Assembly: GCA_022457155.1 (NCBI GenBank)
Contig: JAJGOT010000471.1
Span: forward strand, 344,001-408,000
Direction: 5' to 3'
DNA: 64,000 bases
Source of the DNA: Cladopsammia gracilis
Taxonomy: Eukaryota; Cnidaria; Anthozoa; Scleractinia; Dendrophylliidae
This document shows positions 11,601-23,452 of this stretch, one piece after another (the first letter of the stretch is position 1; every line of letters begins with the position of its first letter). The position numbers were made by a program, and so were the translations under genes. The notes beneath the pieces were generated by a model that was not told the DNA's origin, searched no databases, and was given only the letters and a program-made list of their open reading frames with translations.

Positions 11601-14600
11601 GTTTTACAGAATATAGAATATGGAATGTAAGTATCTGCCTTTTGTTACATGGATGTACATTTAGTTTTCGTGGTATGTATACGGGTATGTGCTTTTTCAG
11701 GTTTTCCTTAATTTCAGGTCCAATATAAATTATATCAAATCATCCAAGTGGCTAAATTTTAGTCCACACAGAAAAATGGACAATAAATTTTACCTTGTTT
11801 GTGTAAATGTTGTAGGTTGAAATGAAATTCAGGTTAAAATTGATTTTGAATTTCTTTTGTCTTTGATCCATTGTCATAAATCAGAAACAAAGGTAATTCA
11901 AAATCAAACTAGGTTGAAATCATTTTTAACCTGAATTTCATTTCAACTTACAACATAAACATGTATACAAATACTTGTATGTAACAGTATCTGTTTTTTA
12001 ATTAAATTTAATAATCTTTGATACAACTCAAGTGATGCCACATCTTAAGAAGTTAATGCAGTAAAAAAAAACTAACAATCACCCAGGTTGATTGTTGTTA
12101 CATGAATATTAACATGTGTGTTGTTCACTAAGTGTAATATTGCTAAGTAAGGTAAAGTTGCACACAAGCTACCAGTGACCCACTTGACCGGAGCTTAACC
12201 CAGCTTCTATAGCATGAAGCAACTATATAGGAGTATTGCTACTCCCCCTGCATGGACTGCCAGTCCACTGCAGGGTTATCCCCAGCATTTTGTTGCAAGT
12301 ACCCATTTATACTTCTGAGTGGAGACAGAAGTAAAGTTTCTTGTTTAAGGAAACAATGTGACAGCCAAGAACAGGCCACAAACCACCTGATCTGAAGTCT
12401 AATTTGCTAAACCCTACACTCTAGCTACTGCACCACCACACAATATCTCTTTAGGGAAGTGGTCATAACAAGTATCATCGACGAGGGCCTACCTTGTTTA
12501 GGGGTATGGGGGCTATGCAAGATACCACCTATCTGATACAATGGAAAAATTTATTGGCCTAAAAATTTAAGATGAGTCTTTTTAAAGAATATTAAAATAT
12601 TTTAATATTAAAGCTTGCATTGCTACAGTGTAGTATAGTAAAATGGTACAGGAAGGTTTGAATCTTAAATTTCTCAGTTTCTACTTGTGATAAAATGAGG
12701 GGTTATACCAACAAGACACTGTCTTATTAAGCAGGAAAGGGGAGGGTGTACATAAAAAGACCACCAATCTTTTTTTTTTCAGTTTCTACTCCTGATAAAA
12801 TGGGGTTATACTGACAAAACGTTGTCTTATTAGGCAGGGGAGGGGAGGGGGTACATTTAACCGCAGTCAAACGAGAGAAATTTACAAAAGTTAAGCAAAG
12901 TACTTAAAAGTTAAGGTTGTCATTTTCACTGTTTAAAGTTTAATATATTGCCAATATACTGTCAATTTACCAAGCATTTTGAAAGTTCACTAACAAAATT
13001 CTAAGCATTTAAAAACTGTGAACTGCAGAATTGTTGGCGCCATTTGCCAACATAATTTTGATCAGGCGCAAAGAGTTTTGGTCAGTTTTCAACGGAAAAA
13101 AGCTGATCATTTTGAGAAAAATTAAAAGATAGTAACGTCAACTAATTTTTTTTATACATCCTTGCCCATATTTCCATTTAATATTAAATAAAATCCCACT
13201 AAATAAAACGAAAAACGCCTCGGGCATTTGACCGCAGTGGAGGGGTACATAAAAAAACCACCAATCTCTTTGTAAAATGGTGGGTCCTGTCCAATAAATT
13301 TTACCATTTCCCTTATACACCTTATTCAATGCTTTAACTCTTTAAGCCCAAATATCAAAATTTAAATTCTCATTTCTTGTCCCTATACATTTCCTATAGA
13401 AGAAGTGGGGAGAAATTGTTTAGATATCAAGAGAATTCAACTTGTGTGATCATGTCCTTAATTCTCGTGACCTTTTTTATTGATAAGGCATTGACATTAC
13501 AAGGAGAAATTTGATGCTGATCACTCTTAGGGCTTAAAGGGTGAACAGATACATGTTTAATGTATGTGCAGATATTTTTACGAGTTACATACACCTTATT
13601 CGATGGTTTAACAGATAATTCGCGCAGATATTATACGAGCTGCGAGCAATGAGTAAAATGTCCGCACGTATTATCTGTTAAACCATCGAATAAGGGATTT
13701 ATTATTCGACTGAAATTCTTTTTATACCGGGATACTGAGGTGTAATACGACAATCTACTGTGTAATACGCTCGGATATTTTGCTTGTTCTCGTTCCCTTA
13801 TAAGGTAAAATTACGTCACAGTCGAATAATAAAGAGTATTATAGCCCTGCAGGGGTGAGGAAAAAAATACAAGCAATGAGTAAAATGTGCACACATATTA
13901 TCTGTTAAACCATCGAATAATGGATTTGACTAAAACTTAATTCCCTTTATACCAGGATACTAAGATATAATATGGCAATGTACTGTGTAATACATGTACC
14001 CTTGGATATTTTGTGGTTCTCTTTTCCTTTTCAGACAAAATACTGTCACAGTTGAATGATAAATAACAATAGTGGTATGATGTTTGTTTTTCAGATGTTT
14101 ATAGATATTGGAGTGCTTGTCTTGTGTGGCCAGTTACTTGAACCACTATGGGGAGCACTTGAATTTTTGGTAAATAGCTTTAAAAAATACATACATTGTA
14201 TACAGTCAAACCTCGATAAAGCAGTCACTCTCTATTACATTTAAGTCATCACTAAACAAATCCCCAGAAATCGAGCACTCCCCATACTTACTACTGTATT
14301 GTGTAGTTCCAGAAAAAATCCATACCCACCCCATGGAAGGTCATTGGAAATTCCTAGGGGAAGGGGGTCTTAAAAGCCAACATTTTAGAAGCAAAGTATG
14401 AAGCTAAACTGGAATTTTCTAGGGGATGGGGGATGCTACACAAAAAAACCTTCCATGGGTGGAGTATAGATATTTTCTGGAACTTTACATTATAAACTTG
14501 AACTCTTTAAGCATTGCAGCCATCTCTCTTAAGCAGACATGGTCACTGTTTAAATTTCCCATTTGGTGAATTTTATTGTATTCCACCTCTATTAAACAGT

Positions 14601-17600
14601 CACCTTACTTGTTTAATGGTCTGCAGGAAGAAGTCTCATTGCCACTAAACATTGAGTGAGTGACTTGCTTAATGAAATTAAGCTAGAGTATGCAGCCCTA
14701 AATCACAGAGATAAACTTATTGATATTTTTGTTTCATGTTTAATGTGATGGCAAAACTTTTGATGATGTGATTTACAACAAAGACTTGCCTTATGACCAT
14801 TATAAAATCCAATAGCCAGACGTGAACTTCCTTGAGCGTGCAATTACTTGTTATAATTTCTATTTATCACATTTTGTGTTATTGTTGCTGTTAACAATAA
14901 AGTATACATCATGTGATCAATTTCTCATTCTAGTTTAATCTTTGCCATATTACATGCACATGCTAAATTTAAGAACACTGGAAATTCTCACAGGAGAGGA
15001 GCAAGGTTCAGGGCTCTTAAAATCTGGGCAGGATGGGTGGGGGGGGGTCTGAACATAAAAGTCCTTCTTCAGGGGTGGGGGTTTATAGGTTATAACTGAT
15101 TTGAAAGAAAAAAAAACAAAAAACAAAACTGAGATAAAAGGTTTTCACAAAATATTACATGTAGATGCAATGTTTTAAAGAAGTAAAGTAAAGTCGCACA
15201 CGAGCCAGATGACCCACACAGCCGGAGCTTAACCCGGTTTCTGTAGCATAAAGCAACTAGGAATATTGCTACTCCCCCCTGGATGGAATGCTAGTCCATC
15301 GCAGGGTTACCCCCAGCATTTTGTCGCCAGTACCCATTTATACACCTGGGTGGAGAGAGACAGTGTGGAGTAAAGTTTCTTGTCTAAGGAAACAACACGA
15401 CGACAGAGACCATGCTTCAAACCACCGACCTTCAGGTTGAAAGTCCGACGCGCTAACCACTAGACCACCATGTCTCCGCAATGTTTGCATATCAATATTT
15501 TCTCTTTGAAGAATAACATTGCACTCACTTTTATACATATGTTGTGGTTCAAATTTTTCATGTTTTTCGAGGCCTAACACATGATTTGCCTGGAGCCCAG
15601 CAATTATGTATAATTATGCACTTATTGACTGAGTGGGAGGGCCGGAAGAAAAAATATTTGACTGAGGTCATGCGCGAGGTCCGTGCGCCATGACCAAGAG
15701 CCAAATATTTTCCCTTCCGGCTTGACCTAACTCAGTCGATAACTATTTTATACATGTAATGTGACTAGAAAGCACAAGTCAGAATAGTCATGCAGTACGA
15801 GGTCGCTTGAACTCGAGCGGGGCCGGATGGCTTTTTCCGGACCAGGTCACGTCAACCTGTCCGGAGCTGCGCACATCACCTTGCGATTCTATTTTCTGTA
15901 GGATTGCGTCAGCAGGGCTGTATGGTCATATTATAATTAGTAATTATTTTGTTTTACACAGTACTTTATATTTAATATAAAGTTTGGTTCTTGAAAGATA
16001 ATATTGAGAAGTCACTGAATATGTGTACAGTTCTTGAACTTTAGAGTGCTCTGTACAAACCATCTGCCAGGCTAACCAAAGGGTGATGTTCTATTTCGCC
16101 TTTGTCTTGTTATGAATCATGTTTTCTGTTTTCTTTTTGTTTGTAGAAATTTGTATTAATCTTAGATGTAGGAACCTCACTGCTTACTTCAGCTGTGTGT
16201 GTTATAGCTTATATGGCAACATTTGACACTCATATGTGGTAAGTCATGAAATATCCATGGATAAGTAGGGTTCATATGTTGCAGGCACAGATCTGGTCTC
16301 GTGTTAAATCTACCGGTAGGCTAAATGTGTACCCATTATTCAATCTAGGTAAGCTAACCGTAACCCCAGCACAAAGCTAACCCATGCTAACTCAAAAACA
16401 AAGCTAACAATCACACCACTGGAGTCCTATGTGTATCTTTTTGCTGGGGGCAACGGTTAGGTTTGTGAATGTTTGTGAATGTGAATTAGGTTTGTGTTAG
16501 GGTTAGGGTTAGCTTACTGTACCTACATGTACATTGAATACTAGGTGTACACATTGAAACGATACTGAATACTGATTCAATCTGAGAACAGATTTTACCT
16601 GCAACATATACATTGTACAATCATGTGTTAATATTATTATTAAGGAAAGTGCACCAGTTTTATCATCTACATACTTCTTTCAACTAACAATGTTTCTAAA
16701 GAAGCATATTAAATCATATTTTTCAAGGAAATATAGCATTCCCATTTTGTCTTGACCCTATTGATGTTATTGGAGACTCATCATACTTATACATTGTAAT
16801 TCTGCACATTTACATTTATACCACCCTCACGTATATTCACGTATATTCGTAGTACATTAGTACGGCCCCTTGTTTGACCTCACTTATATCAAGATTCTTA
16901 GTATATTCTTAGTCTCAAGATTCTTAGTACGGGCCCTGTTTGCTCTTATATTTACGTTAGTAAGTTAATACGGTTAGTACGATACGTATATTCTAAGTAC
17001 AGGTTAGTACGCGTACTAAGAAAAAATTAAGGAAAGTGGCGTCCTAAAACAGGCAGCATATGTTTACATTATGTAGGTTTCTACAGTTTAGTGGAATGAC
17101 AGGAATTTTATCTGGGATGGTGGTTGCATTCAAACAAATTAAGCCTGAACAGGAGTTAGGCCTGTCTTCACTTGGTCTACGTGTCAAGGTTGGTTTGAGT
17201 TATAGCAACTTCTTTATTAATATACATGTACATTGTATTACATACAAAGAGTGATTTTGAAAAATGACTTTGAAAAATGGTTTCCCTGAGTGTTGTGCAA
17301 TTTGTTTCATCTACCAGTAGCTGAAAAGATCAAAAACCATTTTTGCTCATTTTCCCACTAGAATATCCCTAATAGGCATAGAGGCTTGTTTGATTGACAT
17401 AGCTATCAGAACGCCGAAAAGCGAGTGATGGCAACAAGAAAGCTTTTGTTTAGCTTGCAATCTATTCGCTTTGCTATGCATGTTCACTGATTAAACCAAC
17501 CAAAAGCCATGTTTGTCTGCCTTTGTTGGCAAAACTAATCAAATTGCTTCCTAACAGTTTGTGTGTTGGTTTGGTTGTGTTCACACATTTTATAATTATT

Positions 17601-20023
17601 TCAAGGTCATACGAAAATCATTAAAGAGTCTGACCCACCCAGTTTGCATTGCGCACTTCTATTATTGTTATGATACAGCTCTATTCCATATTTGGGCATG
17701 CATGTCACCTCTTGCACGAGTGAATTTCTCATCTACAATACAGTATGGACTTTCAGGGGCCCTGAAAATGGCGGATGAACCAACGTTGGAGTGCAATGCA
17801 AACTGGGTGGATCAGATTCTTTAACTGTGATTAAAATGGAGTGTACAGTCTTCTTATACAGTTACACAGTTAAGTTAGTATAAACCAGAAAGCGATAAGC
17901 CTCCATCAAAGTGATGATAGTAAAGCCTGCTTTAACAAGACAGAAATTTTCCCACATGTATCAATGGAAACCTTAAAATGATGCTCTAGTTTTGTTTAAC
18001 AATTACTACACTTGAGCACTTGGACTATAAAATTAATATTATCTACAAAAAAAAGTGTCTTTGGCCGCAGACAGCCCAGGTTTAAGTAGATCGGCCAATA
18101 TTTTCAAGCTCTTCCTTGGTGTCTTGAAAAAAATGCTTTAACCTGTCACATTATGGTTCATTCTTTCTTCAAAGAATCATTTTTTTGGTGGTCGCTTACA
18201 TAGAAATGTACATGAGTGCTATAGTTACTGTACCTGTTGTGATATCAATTTTTCTTCCTGTTTCAGCATGTTCCATCAATAATTGTCCTTGTTTACAGCA
18301 TTCTTTGCATTGCTGGTATCCTTCCCAATATACTTCTGGTCATGGTTCTATCAGGTTCTCTGATTGGTTGGGTGTATTTAAGGTTTTACCAGCCACGCGG
18401 GAAAGGAGTCAAAGGAGACCTGAATGAAGGATTCTCCTGCGCTAGTTTCTTTCCAGAAGCTGCACAGTAAGTGGACTTTAATTTAATTTTTGGATTGCTA
18501 CATGTTTATTGTTATTTGATGCTTACTCAGGTGTTTCAAATTCTTTTTGTAGTGTCAGAGCTAACCAAAATGAATATTGATTTTCCCTGGTACATGAACA
18601 TGTAAATATTCATGTGCAAAACAAGTTGAACAAACAGCTGGCACCTTGAGCCGACCAGTTCTGGCATAATTTAATGCATACAAAAATCAAAGTGATGTAC
18701 AGATGCTTAATTGCACTGTACCATATTTAAGGCAATTCAGTGGCAGACCAAACATTTGTTGGCTGTTCAGACCACACAAATTTTGGGCAAAAAGTTTTCA
18801 GAAAATTGTAGAATATTAATTTTTGGCAACCTGGTGACTACTAGTTCAGGCTTCTTTAGTGTTTGTCTATGGGTTTATCATGTGTGAGTAACAGGCCTGT
18901 TCCCTTGTCCAATTAGGTCCCCAGTGAAAGCACTGTCAACTGTTATATTCAACACCCTGGTACGTTTGAAAGTGTGCCACAAACCTGTTAGAACATATGA
19001 TGTAGGAGCACCATCAGCGATCACAATCAGCTTGCCGGGAATGGATCCTGCTGATGCTGAGAGAAGAAGGTACAGTATGGTTGAGATGGTCCAGAGTAAA
19101 TCTGAAAATCCCTTCTCATAGGTGCTGGCACCACAATTCATCCAATCATGTGAAGAGGTGTAGCACATGAAGCCAAAATTAAATAGCAGTGAAAGCTAAG
19201 CCCAAAAATTCCATGTTCATTTATCTTATCATGCTTTACAAGCTGAGTTGCAAGCAAGCCAACAATGTATTAACCTAAAGAGATCCCAAAAAATTACAAA
19301 TGTCAAATAAAAAAATCCTTTGCATCTCCCCATCAGTTTCAAACCCATCTACCCTCTTGGGTGTGTTCATCTGGGTGAAGGTAGTCCTCTCAAACTAAAA
19401 GCCTTCATGCTGTTGTCAATAAAGCTTGGCCGTTACTATTATTGTTGGGTTATGCTACACTTTGCTTTGCTTTCAAGAGTAAACATGCTTTCCTTTGCAT
19501 GTTTACTCTAAACATGTTTACTCTAAACATGTTAACTCTAAACATGTTTGCTCTAAACAATGTTTACTCTGAACATGTTTACTCTAAACATGTTTACTAT
19601 TGTTTACTCTAAACATGTTTACTCTGAACATGTTTACTCTAAACATGTTTACTCTAAACATGTTTACTCTAAACATGTCTCGGTGCCGAAGTGAACAAAG
19701 CATAATACTAAGTACAGAAAAATACAAATCTGGCGAATTTTCTAAAATTAAAACTAAAATTAAAATTAAAAAATTAAAATAAAACTCATTGTGCTTCCTG
19801 TGTACTTTACTTTATCAGACAAAAAGCACTTAAGGCTCTAAACGAGAGGCTTCAAAAGCTGGAGCAAACTACCAGTTGGCCCTCATTAGATGGGCCTGAG
19901 GGAAAAGATGGAGAACCCACAAGTCCACTGAGTGCTGTTGAAGAGATGCCAGAAATAGTGGTTGATCAGGGCATGACAAAAAGGACTGAGGGGGTACCAC
20001 ATAGCTCAAGTGTACCTACGTAA
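8630..20023 (+). CDS. TMEM115: TMEM115 orthologue, Golgi rhomboid-like membrane protein
   Basis: Nine exons give a 355-residue protein (human about 351): 8630-8659, 8733-8863, 11557-11626, 14095-14169, 16147-16238, 17077-17188, 18267-18466, 18917-19069, 19819-20023. All introns are GT-AG and every junction keeps the frame (1068 nt in total). Recognition rests on the VTPG motif after TM1, LLEPLWGALEF (about residues 91-101), the VYLRFYQ end of the last membrane helix, and the cytosolic block YDVGAPSAITISLPG followed by DPADAERRRQKALKALNERL (about 264-300), which is nearly identical across animals. TMEM115 belongs to the rhomboid-like fold without protease residues, sits in Golgi membranes, and has been linked to retrograde Golgi-to-ER transport and the COG complex. 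Vertebrate genes have far fewer introns. Intron repeats are listed separately. Confidence 0.96.
9270..10222. mobile_element. MITE interrupted by a pogo-type element (TMEM115 intron 2)
   Basis: Left end AGCCTGGTTTACACTAACG and a right end complementary to it (CTAGTGTGAAGTAAGCTT) enclose AT-rich non-coding DNA. The element at 9338-10065 sits inside it. The same ends bound the short element at 5972-6062. Confidence 0.5.
9338..10065 (-). mobile_element. Pogo/Tigger-like element, deleted derivative
   Basis: Terminal inverted repeats CCTTATTATCACTTATTTTC are flanked by TA on both sides (9336-9337, 10066-10067). On the minus strand at 9651-9881 a 76-residue frame carries LKPLHATWLVSLYNHLTG and AKGWSKAGI, which resembles the C-terminal part of pogo/Tigger (CENP-B-like DDE) transposases; the catalytic domain is absent. 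Subterminal TTTCGCG repeats occur at both ends. Clearly non-autonomous. Confidence 0.7.
10220..10354. repeat. Foldback element, GCACTAT..GAGTTATGGA family
   Basis: Arms of roughly 35 bp (ATTGAGTTATGGATG with complement CATCCATAAACTCAAT) around a short loop. A second copy of the same family is at 28390-28520. Confidence 0.65.
11808..11957. repeat. Foldback element in TMEM115 intron 3
   Basis: Imperfect inverted repeats: GGTTGAAATGAAATTCAGGT on the left and its complement on the right, with a second inner pair around AAATTGATTTTGAATT. Actual intron position is between exon 3 (ends 11626) and exon 4 (starts 14095). Confidence 0.6.
12144..12445 (-). mobile_element. tRNA-derived SINE, diverged copy
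   Basis: Closely follows the better-preserved copy at 15181-15480 along its length: the tail side GTAAGGTAAAGTTGCACAC, the central block with GCTTAACCCAGCTTCTATAG, CAGGGTTATCCCCAGCATTTTG and GTACCCATTTATAC, and the decayed tRNA-like head near 12400-12445. Reads 5' to 3' on the minus strand. Confidence 0.7.
12687..12860. repeat. Tandem duplication of about 85-95 bp
   Basis: The block CAGTTTCTAC..TGATAAAATG..GGTTATAC..CTTATTA.GCAGG..GGGGAGGG.GTACAT occurs twice in direct orientation. A related GTACATAAAAAAACCACCAATC block recurs at about 13245-13267. Confidence 0.55.
13338..13541. mobile_element. TTAA-flanked MITE (piggyBac-type), copy 1
   Basis: About 204 bp with ends C(T/C)CTTTAAGCCC and GGGCTTAAAGGG. 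Left flank is TTAA; the right flank has decayed to TGAA. Other copies lie at 20259-20466 and 47779-47981, the last with intact TTAA on both sides. Confidence 0.7.
13591..14066. repeat. Foldback plus 2x tandem duplication next to TMEM115 exon 4
   Basis: A roughly 100-bp foldback (TTATTCGATGGTTTAACAG and complement) at 13591-13693 overlaps a direct duplication: the block from GCAATGAGTAAAATG through ACCATCGAATAA to GTCACAGT(C/T)GAAT(A/G)ATAAA occurs at about 13648-13832 and again at about 13874-14064. The second copy ends about 30 bp before exon 4. Confidence 0.65.
14306..14483. repeat. Foldback element with GTTCCAGAAAA ends
   Basis: GTTCCAGAAAAA..CCATGGAAGG on the left matches the complement CCTTCCATGGGTGG..TTTTCTGGAAC on the right, with inner CTAGGGGA(A/T)GGGGG blocks. 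Lies in TMEM115 intron 4. Confidence 0.65.
15181..15480 (-). mobile_element. tRNA-derived SINE, well-preserved copy
   Basis: On the minus strand the head (15478 downwards) is tRNA-like, with an A box TGGTCTAGTGGTTAGCGC at 15467-15450 and a weakened B box near 15424-15412. A central block containing ATGGACTAGCATTCCATCC and GGTTAAGCTCCGGC follows, then a tail ending in TTTACTTTACTT near 15181. The central block recalls the conserved cores of some animal SINE superfamilies; I cannot verify which. Lies in TMEM115 intron 4, antisense to the gene. Confidence 0.8.
15621..15750. repeat. Foldback element
   Basis: TTATTGACTGAGT..GGCCGGAAGAAAAAATATTTG faces CAAATATTTTCCCTTCCGGC..ACTCAGTCGATAA. Non-coding, in TMEM115 intron 4. 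Confidence 0.65.
16278..16612. repeat. Foldback element containing short TTAGGG run
   Basis: Outer ends GTTGCAGGCACAGATCTG and complement-like CAGATTTTACCTGCAAC; inner arms GTAAGCTAACC and GGTTAGCTTAC. The short TTAGGGTTAGGGTTAG run is part of one arm. In TMEM115 intron 5. Confidence 0.6.
19498..19680. repeat. 15-bp minisatellite (AAACATGTTTACTCT)n
   Basis: About a dozen units, some truncated, in TMEM115 intron 8. Each unit contains the palindrome AAACATGTTT. The open frame MFTLNMFTLN.. across it is an artefact of the repeat. Confidence 0.85.
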
Positions 20024-20258
20024 CACATTGTCTCTAGCACACTAGCCTGGTATTTTTTCATCGGCCTTCAAATAGCCTTCGGTATTTGGCCAATGCACTA
20101 TGAGCTTTGATGTTTGTAAAAGTACCAGGAATACATATTGAGATGTGTATTCATCACCCTGATGAAACATCTTTACTGGTATTTCCTTGATAATATGTTG
20201 GTTGGTGTGCTAAGGGCATTAGAACTGTTTAATGTATAAGTACATCAATCTACCTTAA

Positions 20259-20466
20259 CCCTTTGATCCCCAATATCAAAACACAAATTCTCCTTTCTTG
20301 TTCCCATATTTTTCTTATAGAAGTAGTGGGGAGAAGTTGTTAAAATATCAAGAGAATTCACCTTAGGTGATCATGTCCTTAATTCTCATGACCTCTGTGA
20401 TTGATTAAGCATTGATATCTCAGTCAAGGAGAAATTTGATGCTGATCACTATTGGGGCTAAAACGG
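20259..20466. mobile_element. TTAA-flanked MITE (piggyBac-type), copy 2
   Basis: Same internal order as copy 1 (AATATCAAAA, GTGGGGAGAA, GATCATGTCCTTAATTCT, GATGCTGATCACT). Left flank TTAA, right flank TTGA. Confidence 0.7.
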
Positions 20467-21442
20467 TTGAGACTTGATGTGCAGTATAGGTACAGAACTT
20501 AAATTGGAACATTATGTGGGTTGGATTAGTTATTTTGAACAAATGAGTTATGGAACAAAAGTCTGAACTTACAACATTGTTCCTGCTCATACACTGTATA
20601 CTGTTAGTACAATAAGAGTATACTGTATGAAGGGCTTGGAGTAAAAAGGGCTTGTGTATCACAGTTTTAGGCTAAAGCATGGCTTTTAATGTGCCCAATG
20701 TTTGCATTTGCTGCGGATTTTGTGTTTAAACATTGATCTGTGTTTATTTTGTTGCCAGAAGGCTGAATTCCTAAAAGTTTGCCATATCTTTTTTACTGCC
20801 CATTTGCTATGGCTATTACCTAAGACATTTAGTCTTCAGGTGAAAACATTAAATCAGAACAATGTCAAATACACAAATTCTGCACCACATGCACACCACG
20901 GGCAAGTAGCCTTTTCCCCCTTATTTTGGCCAGAACTGTGATATTCATGTATACCCTTTTTGCACCAAGCCCTTCATACATGAATGATGTTACTCATTTG
21001 AGAAATGTATCTATTAAGTTATTTTAATGACTCTTCAAGCTGAAATGAACGAATTAGGCCAAAAAAGAAAAACAAGTGTTGTTAATCGATCAGAACTGGA
21101 AGCAAGAATATTTAGCAAGTAACGAGGATTGCGTCTAGCTAATGCCAAAAAAAAAAAATTGAACACAGCTTCATTTGTAGCCAGAACTGGTGCATTTCGT
21201 GTGCTTTTCTTGCTGGATGCAATTTTAAAGTAATTCTTTTTTCTTTTTAAAATATTTTCCAAGTTTGTGTGATGTTAAAGAAGCACGATTACAGAGTTCA
21301 AGAGTGTGAGAAATGGGAAGTGCTAAAATTTGGTGTGAACAGAGTTGATCAAGTAAATTGGCCATGGTGAAAAATCGCTTTACATTGGCCTGTTTACTTA
21401 ATCAACTCAGTTGATCAGTACCGATTATGATAATAAAATATA

Positions 21443-21602
21443 CCTAATTCAATAAAGGTTGCTTTGGCAATTGGTCATTGGTAATTGGGCATTGGTATTT
21501 GGGCAAATAGAACACAATGCAATGCTTTGCTTGAGTGACCGCCAAACAGTAGCTTCCTAATGCCCAATTACCAATGACCAAAGCAACCTTTATTGAATTA
21601 GG
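21443..21602. mobile_element. MITE with nearly perfect 45-bp inverted repeats, TA flanks
   Basis: CCTAATTCAATAAAGGTTGC begins the left arm and its exact complement ends the right arm; TA flanks both ends. Inner parts repeat the motif TTGGTCATTGG/TAATTGGGCATTGG. Confidence 0.8.
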
Positions 21603-22432
21603 TATATAATAAACATGAGGAAAAGCGTTTCGTCAGGATATCCAAACAACGAGAAGTGGGTTGAGGTGTTTGAATATCTGATGAAACACCCTTTCTCGTG
21701 TCTGATGTAGCTTCTCAAACTGATCATTAAATAAGAGAAAACGAAGGAATAAAATCGCCAAAATCTATGCTAATTAAGATCACGTTTCCAAACCAACGTC
21801 GCGCTTGTGATTTGCTTTGTTCCAACTTGACGGACGTAGCACCAGTTTCTTTAAAAACTAACCACTTTATCAGACTGAGAAATGCTATGAAGACACTGCT
21901 AGAACATCGTTAAGTGTGCCCACAGTTTGAAACTTCTCCAAAAAAGTGTTTTTACAGCTCCATAGACGCACAAAATGTTTTTTTTTTTTTTTTCACTATT
22001 AAAATTTACATTCTTTCGGTTGAACTGAAACTAGCTTGGAATAGAAAGTTATGGGAAGGAACTCCTTATTTAAGCTAGTCCTGTTAGTGAAGAAGTGGAA
22101 TATATTTTATAAATACGCTCTTGATAGGGGTAAACTAAGTTTAATTAATGTAGCCAGAGTTTTAAAAGAAAAAATTGTTGAATTTTCATGATGTCAACAT
22201 GTATATACTGTATATTTTAAGTGTTTATTTGAAGAGCGCATTCACCCTTAAATCCTGATGTTAACCTTCTAATTATCTGTAATGGTCTTTTAGGGGAATT
22301 AAACTTCAGTTTTGGGAAAATATGATAATATGTTAGAGGGCAAATAGGTCTGCAATGCTTCAGTGACAAAAAACAACTGTTCTCCCGTACATGTCGTTAG
22401 TCTGGTGAAAGCAAGACGCAGGATGTACCATA

Positions 22433-22704
22433 GAGCAGTTTGAGTGAGAGTAAAACCAAAACCAAAGTAATTACTCTGACCAATCACAGCAGTCGTAAAC
22501 AATCCAATGAACCAATCAGAGCTCGTAGGAATTACATGTCGGCGGTGCCAAGCGCGGGAAAATGCGTGCGAGCAAGTCACGATTGGTTTTGGTTTTCTGA
22601 TTGGTCGAGAAAGTGGCGCGAGATATTTTAGCCAATCACAAAGCGTAGCAATGCAGGCCAAAGCAATTGTGTAATTACTTTTTACACTCAATTGAAAACT
22701 GCTC
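22433..22704 (+). mobile_element. CCAAT-rich MITE, best copy
   Basis: Terminal repeats GAGCAGTTT..GTAAAA and TTTTACACTCAATTGAAAACTGCTC. Six CCAAT or ATTGG pentamers lie in about 170 bp, several in the CCAATCA context that NF-Y prefers. A second, inverted terminal fragment abuts at 22705-22790. Other copies are at 3186-3400 and 48424-49002. Confidence 0.75.
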
Positions 22705-23452
22705 AATTGTTTACGTCAGCGGTGATTGGTCAGAGTGTTAACTTTGGTTTTGGTTTAACCAAACTCAATTGAAAACCGCTATACTTGGTAACCAATGCTA
22801 GAACAGGGCCGGGTAGTAAGGTAATGCCGGTAATGGTATACCGGAGGACATAGCCATCTTACCCGAATTAGAATACCCAAATCCCCATATTTCAATGCAA
22901 AAACGCAGCATATAAAATTCAAATTCTTCGGCTACCAAACAAATGTATACCTAAAACCTGTAGCCGATCCTGATAAAAGTAGCGCTGACATATTTTGCTT
23001 ATAGAATATACAGAAGCTTGTCGACTTTCGACATTATCTGGAAACATTGAAAGAATTGTAAGAACAAAGTACTACTTGAAATGTGTCTGATAACAAGTCC
23101 ACTAACAGAAATTAAAAATGTCAGTGGCTTATTTAAAGTTGAAAGATAAAATAAAGAGGTAAACAAGAAAGGCGTTAAAATATGTCCAAACGTTTCCTTT
23201 TAGGGGGCATTTCAGAACTAAAAAAAAAAGTAAAAAAATACAAAATAGGTTTTTTTGGAGATGTTTGTCACCTAAGTCAAACCAGTCTTAAGCTGTTAGT
23301 TCACAGTCATTGTTCCTTTGGAACTAAGATTTTCTTACATGTGTTATTTTCTGTTAACTAAAATCTTATTCCTTAGAAAATTACTCACATGCTTGGCTTA
23401 GCTTACTCAGTGTGGCGAAGATGATCATATGTTCTGTAAGTTCAATTACATA

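Noticed and set aside
16490..16520. Telomere-like TTAGGG run
   Set aside because: Only about two and a half units, and they form one arm of a foldback element inside a TMEM115 intron.
17561..17824. 87-codon frame in TMEM115 intron 6
   Set aside because: Lies in an intron, has no domain features, and the flanking exons splice in frame without it.
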